DNA of 64,000 nt from Actinophytocola glycyrrhizae (GTDB lineage Bacteria > Actinomycetota > Actinomycetes > Mycobacteriales > Pseudonocardiaceae). Where the stretch lies: contig NZ_JBHSIS010000002.1 of NCBI RefSeq assembly GCF_042653545.1, positions 372,001-436,000 of the forward strand. The letters run 5' to 3'. Under the pieces are notes generated by a model. The model ran no database searches. It was given only the letters and a program-made list of their open reading frames with translations, and was not told the origin of the DNA. Made by a program: the position numbers and the translations under genes. Below are positions 60,866 to 64,000 of this stretch, in pieces (position 1 is the first letter of the stretch; each line of letters starts with the position of its first letter).

Positions 60866-61360
60866 TCAACCTTCTCGACTTGCAACCTGTTCCACCGGCC
60901 AACGGTTCGCGGTCAAGCGGAAACTGGGCAGGTCGTCGAGCGACATCGTGGCTTCGTAGAGCCGCTCGTAGCCGGTGTGGGCGATGCGCCAGCGGCCATC
61001 GGCGTCGCGCCGGTAGCGGTCCTCGTAGTACGCCGCGCCGGTGATCACCACGCGGTGCGCCACGACGATCACGGTGTCCTGGAAGGCCCACCTTCCGGTC
61101 GCCGCACCATCCGCGATGTCGATCTCCGGCTGCGTGGCGAAATGTGTGGTGACCATGCCCGGACCGAGCTTCTCGCCCAGGAACGCCACGAGCGCGTCCC
61201 GGCCCGCGAAGTGGAGCGGACTGCCGTAGACGGGCGTGCCGTAGTCCGCGGTGACGTCGACGGCGAGGGTGTCCGCGAGCCCCTCCCAGTCCTTCGTGTC
61301 GACGCAGCGGAGGTAGCGGTGCTTGAGGCGTTTGATCTCTTCCAGGGCGACGAGGTCCAT
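60866..61360 (-). CDS. SnoaL-like/NTF2-fold protein
   Basis: A 164-residue protein with the NTF2-like helix EIKRLKHRYLRCVDTKDWEGLADTLAVDVTADYG and the closing strands GRWAFQDTVIVVAHRVVITGAAYYEDRYRRDADGRWRIAHTGYERLYE. Bile-acid 7-alpha-dehydratase-like and SnoaL-like enzymes share this pattern, with a conserved D/H pair. Start MDLVALEE chosen; a 14-residue longer frame is possible. Function unassigned. Confidence 0.82.
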   Translation of the reverse strand: MDLVALEEIKRLKHRYLRCVDTKDWEGLADTLAVDVTADYGTPVYGSPLHFAGRDALVAFLGEKLGPGMVTTHFATQPEIDIADGAATGRWAFQDTVIVVAHRVVITGAAYYEDRYRRDADGRWRIAHTGYERLYEATMSLDDLPSFRLTANRWPVEQVASREG

Positions 61361-61444
61361 GCCGTCAAGCTTGCGCCGGACCGCATGACAACACAAGAAC
61401 ACGTTCTCTTTTGATCACGGTGACGACTTTTGCTGTTGATCAAC

Positions 61445-61483
61445 GAAAGTATGCATGTATTCGCAGAAAGCGTGCGATACTTC
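61445..61483. promoter_or_regulatory. Repeated GAAAG-N9/10-TTC elements before the isomerase gene
   Basis: Two 18-bp imperfect palindromes with GAA/TTC ends (61445-61462 and 61466-61483) stand 135 bp before the isomerase start, within an AT-rich upstream region (61400-61490). The 21-bp centre-to-centre spacing, two helical turns, suggests a regulator site for sugar utilisation genes. Confidence 0.4.
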
Positions 61484-61617
61484 ACGCCGAAGTCTTCACA
61501 CGGCTGTCACAAGCAGCCAACACCGGCCTCCACAGGACGTCAGTATCCCTTCGGGCTCAGCGCCCCTTCCCCTCCTCCGCCACGGCTGAGCCCTGTCCGC
61601 AGAAAGGTCATCTCTCC

Positions 61618-62736
61618 ATGAGCGACAAGCACGACAGACCCACGCCCCGGTTCAACCGTCGTGACGTGTTCAAGGCGTCCGCGGGCGCCGCCGCGGTGCT
61701 CGGTGCCGCAGGGCTCCCCGTCCTCGCGACCGGCACCCCCGCGCTCGCCGACGACAACGGCCGCAAGAACGGTCACGGCAAGGGTCTACGCGTCGAGCCG
61801 CTGATCCCGTCCCGGAACCGGGGCATCATCCTCTACAGCGTCCGCGACCGGATCTCCGCCGCACCGGACGACAGCGGAGTCCCGTACGGCTTCGAGCGCG
61901 TGCTCGCCCGCCTCGCCGAGATCGGTTACAAGGAGATCGAGTTCGCGGGCTACAACCAGCACACCTCGATCCTCGGCCGCCAGATCACACCGCGCGAGAT
62001 CCGCAAGATCCTCGACGACAACGGCCTCGTCGCGAACGGCACGCACACCCAGATCAACCCGGCCACGTTCGAGCAGCAGATGGACATCGCCCAGGAGCTG
62101 GGCATGCGCAACATCGGCACCGGCAGCGACCCCACCAACAGCGCGTACCAGTCGGACTGGGACGCCGCCGCCGACACGTGGAACGAGCTCGGCGCCAAGG
62201 CCCGCAAGCGCGGTCTGCGCCTCTACACCCACAACCACGACGCGGCCTACAGCTTCCTGCTGGACTCCGGCCCGCTCGACGCGAACGGCAGGCCGACGCG
62301 GTCCTCCGGCACGCGCCGCCTCGAGTACTTCTTCGAGAAGACCGACCCGCGCCACGTGTTCTTCGAGATGGACGTGTTCTGGGCCTACGTCGCCCGGTAC
62401 AAGCACCACACCTACACCGACCGCCGTGGCAACCAGCGGACCGACCTGTTCGACCCGATCCTGACCGTCGCGCCGCGCACGACCCGGTTCCCGCTGTTCC
62501 ACGCGAAGGACGGCAACAAGAACCCGGCCGTGGGCAACGGTTACGACATGGTGCCGCTCGGCGAGGGTGACATCAACTTCCAGCAGTTCTTCCAGACGAT
62601 CGGCGAGCAGGACTTCCACCACGCCAACTGGGAGCAGGACAGTGCACCCGGTGGTGCGGCGAACCCCGGGCAGTCGATCGACTTCGCCTCGCTGAGCTAC
62701 ACCAACATGGCCGAGCTGACCATCTACAAGCGCTGA
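61618..62736 (+). CDS. Tat-exported sugar phosphate isomerase/epimerase-like protein
   Basis: A 372-residue protein. The Tat signal has the twin arginines R14-R15 (FNRRDVFKASAGAAAVLGAAG), cleavage near TPALA. The mature domain is an AP-endonuclease-2-like TIM barrel: LAEIGYKEIEFAGYNQH, NGTHTQINPATFEQQM, RLYTHNHD and FFEMDVFWAYVA with metal-binding Glu, His and Asp. Export of a folded metal-dependent barrel by Tat is common in such actinomycete sugar genes. The next gene starts 26 bp downstream and is also exported, so they likely act together on extracellular sugar derivatives. Confidence 0.87.
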   Translation: MSDKHDRPTPRFNRRDVFKASAGAAAVLGAAGLPVLATGTPALADDNGRKNGHGKGLRVEPLIPSRNRGIILYSVRDRISAAPDDSGVPYGFERVLARLAEIGYKEIEFAGYNQHTSILGRQITPREIRKILDDNGLVANGTHTQINPATFEQQMDIAQELGMRNIGTGSDPTNSAYQSDWDAAADTWNELGAKARKRGLRLYTHNHDAAYSFLLDSGPLDANGRPTRSSGTRRLEYFFEKTDPRHVFFEMDVFWAYVARYKHHTYTDRRGNQRTDLFDPILTVAPRTTRFPLFHAKDGNKNPAVGNGYDMVPLGEGDINFQQFFQTIGEQDFHHANWEQDSAPGGAANPGQSIDFASLSYTNMAELTIYKR

Positions 62737-62761
62737 CCACGAACAGAGCGTGGAGGGAACC

Positions 62762-64000
62762 ATGGCAGTTTCCCGAAGACGCCGGTGGCTCGTCAGTGCC
62801 ACCGGCATCATCGCGGCCGCGGCGCTGAGCGTGCCCGGCACCACCCCGGTCGCGGCGGAGCCCGCGACCGGGGACGTCCCCACCTCGACCGGCGCCGAGA
62901 ACGGCCCGGAAGCACTCCGGTCCGACGCCAGGGCACCAAGGAACTACCGGGTCCTGGTGTTCACGAAGACCGACGGTGAGCGCCGCGCGTCGATCAAGGA
63001 CGGCGTCGCGACCATCAGGACCCTGGCCAAAGCCAACCGCTTCCAGGTGACCGCGACCCAGGACGCGAGCGCGTTCACCACGGAGAACCTGGCGAAGTAC
63101 CGGGCGGTGGTGTTCCTCAACACCACCGGCAACGTGCTGAACTCCGCGCAGGAGAGCGCGTTCGAGGGCTACATCCGGGCCGGCGGCGGCTACGTCGGCG
63201 TGCACGCGGCCGCCGAGACCGAGCCCGACTGGGACTTCTACCAGAACCTCGTCGGCACGAAGGTGTCCGGTGTCGCGAGCGTCGGCCGGGGCAACGTGGC
63301 CGTCGCCGACCGCGCGCACCCGTCGACCGAGACGGTGGGCAGGACGCTGACGCTGACCGAGGAGTGGTACAACTTCGCGGCCAACGTGCGCGGCAAGCAG
63401 CACGTGCTGGCCACGGCGGACGAGAAGTCGTTCACCGGTGGCGCCATGGGCTTCGACCACCCGGTCGCCTGGTGCCAGGACCACGTCGGCGGCCGGAGCT
63501 GGTACACCGGCCTCGGCCACTCCATCGAGTCCTACCGCAACGAGAACGTGCGCAAGCACCTGCTGGGCGGCATCCAGTGGGCGGCCGGTGTCGTCGAGGG
63601 TGACTGCGGCGCGACCGTGCTCGGCAACTACGAGAAGGTCACGCTCAACGACGAGCCCGGCGAGCCGATGTCCCTCGCGGTCCTGCCCGACGGGCGGGTC
63701 CTGCACAACACCCGCGGCGGCGAGATCCGGCTCTACGACCCGGCCACCGGCGCGAGCCCGGTCATCGCGACCGTCCCCGTCTACAGCCACGACGAGGACG
63801 GCCTGCAGACGCTGGCGATCGACCCGGACTACGAGACCAACAAGTGGGTCTACATCTACTACTCACCAAAGTTGAACACCCCGGTCGACGACCCGTCGAC
63901 GCCGGGCGTCAACGAGGGTGACGCGCCGCTGTCCAGCACCGACCCGACGGTGTGGGAGAAGTTCAAGGGCTACAACCAGCTCTCGCGCGTGAAGATGGTG
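62762..64000 (+). CDS. Secreted ThuA domain plus glucose/sorbosone-dehydrogenase-like protein (partial)
   Basis: Runs off the window end after 413 codons. A Sec-type signal peptide (RRRRWLVSATGIIAAAALS, cleavage near VAA) leads to a ThuA domain (about 60-285): YRVLVFTKTDGERR, GGGYVGVHAAAETEPDWDFY, GRSWYTGLGHSIESY. From about 300 a beta-propeller of the glucose/sorbosone dehydrogenase kind starts (EPGEPMSLAVLPDGRVLHNTRGGEIRLYDPATG). Tandem ThuA-GSDH proteins are large secreted proteins, often with further domains downstream of this point. Likely co-transcribed with the isomerase-like gene. Confidence 0.88.
   Translation, partial: MAVSRRRRWLVSATGIIAAAALSVPGTTPVAAEPATGDVPTSTGAENGPEALRSDARAPRNYRVLVFTKTDGERRASIKDGVATIRTLAKANRFQVTATQDASAFTTENLAKYRAVVFLNTTGNVLNSAQESAFEGYIRAGGGYVGVHAAAETEPDWDFYQNLVGTKVSGVASVGRGNVAVADRAHPSTETVGRTLTLTEEWYNFAANVRGKQHVLATADEKSFTGGAMGFDHPVAWCQDHVGGRSWYTGLGHSIESYRNENVRKHLLGGIQWAAGVVEGDCGATVLGNYEKVTLNDEPGEPMSLAVLPDGRVLHNTRGGEIRLYDPATGASPVIATVPVYSHDEDGLQTLAIDPDYETNKWVYIYYSPKLNTPVDDPSTPGVNEGDAPLSSTDPTVWEKFKGYNQLSRVKMV

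Overview
The window is about 70% GC, has strong third-position G/C bias, many GTG starts and short overlaps (ATGA, GTGA) between genes. It reads as chromosome from an antibiotic-producing actinomycete, most like the Pseudonocardiales (Lentzea, Saccharothrix or Amycolatopsis relatives). That placement is an inference from gene content and style, not from a marker gene. I saw no rRNA, tRNA, CRISPR array, insertion sequence or phage gene.

Layout. 1-13.3 kb: mixed metabolic and secreted genes: an SDR, a two-domain VOC protein, an AurF-type diiron oxygenase with its ferredoxin/FAD reductase, an NAD epimerase, two alpha/beta hydrolases, a secreted endonuclease I, a penicillin-binding protein, a TetR regulator and a secreted S1 protease. 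13.25-27.9 kb: a probable natural-product locus. On the minus strand lie a PyrH-type tryptophan halogenase, a flavin reductase and a cation/proton antiporter. Diverging from them is a tightly coupled plus-strand operon: DegT aminotransferase, split transketolase, a 58-aa LysW-like amino-group carrier protein (AmCP), its LysX-type ligase, LysY-type reductase, LysZ-type kinase, LysK-type hydrolase and an EamA exporter. An MFS exporter and a FemAB/GNAT-fold transferase converge on it. 28.4-36 kb: GNAT, RhtA-like exporter, two methyltransferases, a GH114 lipoprotein, and convergent acyl-CoA dehydrogenase and acyl-CoA synthetase. 36.2-47.8 kb: a signalling island with three Ser/Thr kinases. One carries an extracellular CBM2 domain, one heads an operon with an FHA protein and two extracytoplasmic binding proteins, and one is a 1450-aa kinase-STAND-WD40 protein. 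48.4-50.4 kb: a ClgR/PopR-like XRE regulator, two clpP genes (one with a displaced nucleophile) and a broken TetR remnant. 50.6-60.4 kb: enoyl-CoA hydratase family protein, methyltransferase, S4 protein, MsrA, MmcQ/YjbR protein, LigD-type polymerase, ABC exporter, ferredoxin reductase and an enolase-superfamily dehydratase. 60.6-64 kb: a SnoaL-like protein, a Tat-exported sugar isomerase-like protein and a secreted ThuA/sorbosone-dehydrogenase protein cut by the window end.

How the main locus could work (inference from the AmCP pathway known for vazabitide-type Streptomyces metabolites): glutamate is linked to the C-terminal Glu of the carrier, phosphorylated and reduced to the semialdehyde. 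It is then extended by a two-carbon ketol from the split transketolase and aminated by the DegT enzyme. The hydrolase releases a 2,6-diamino-5,7-dihydroxyheptanoate-type amino acid. The neighbouring halogenase would supply 5-chlorotryptophan, and the FemAB-like enzyme could join building blocks.

Gaps between genes repeatedly hold a family of GC-rich palindromic elements, a 44-bp near-identical inverted repeat at positions 1 and 28038, and several clear operator-like palindromes without an adjacent regulator.
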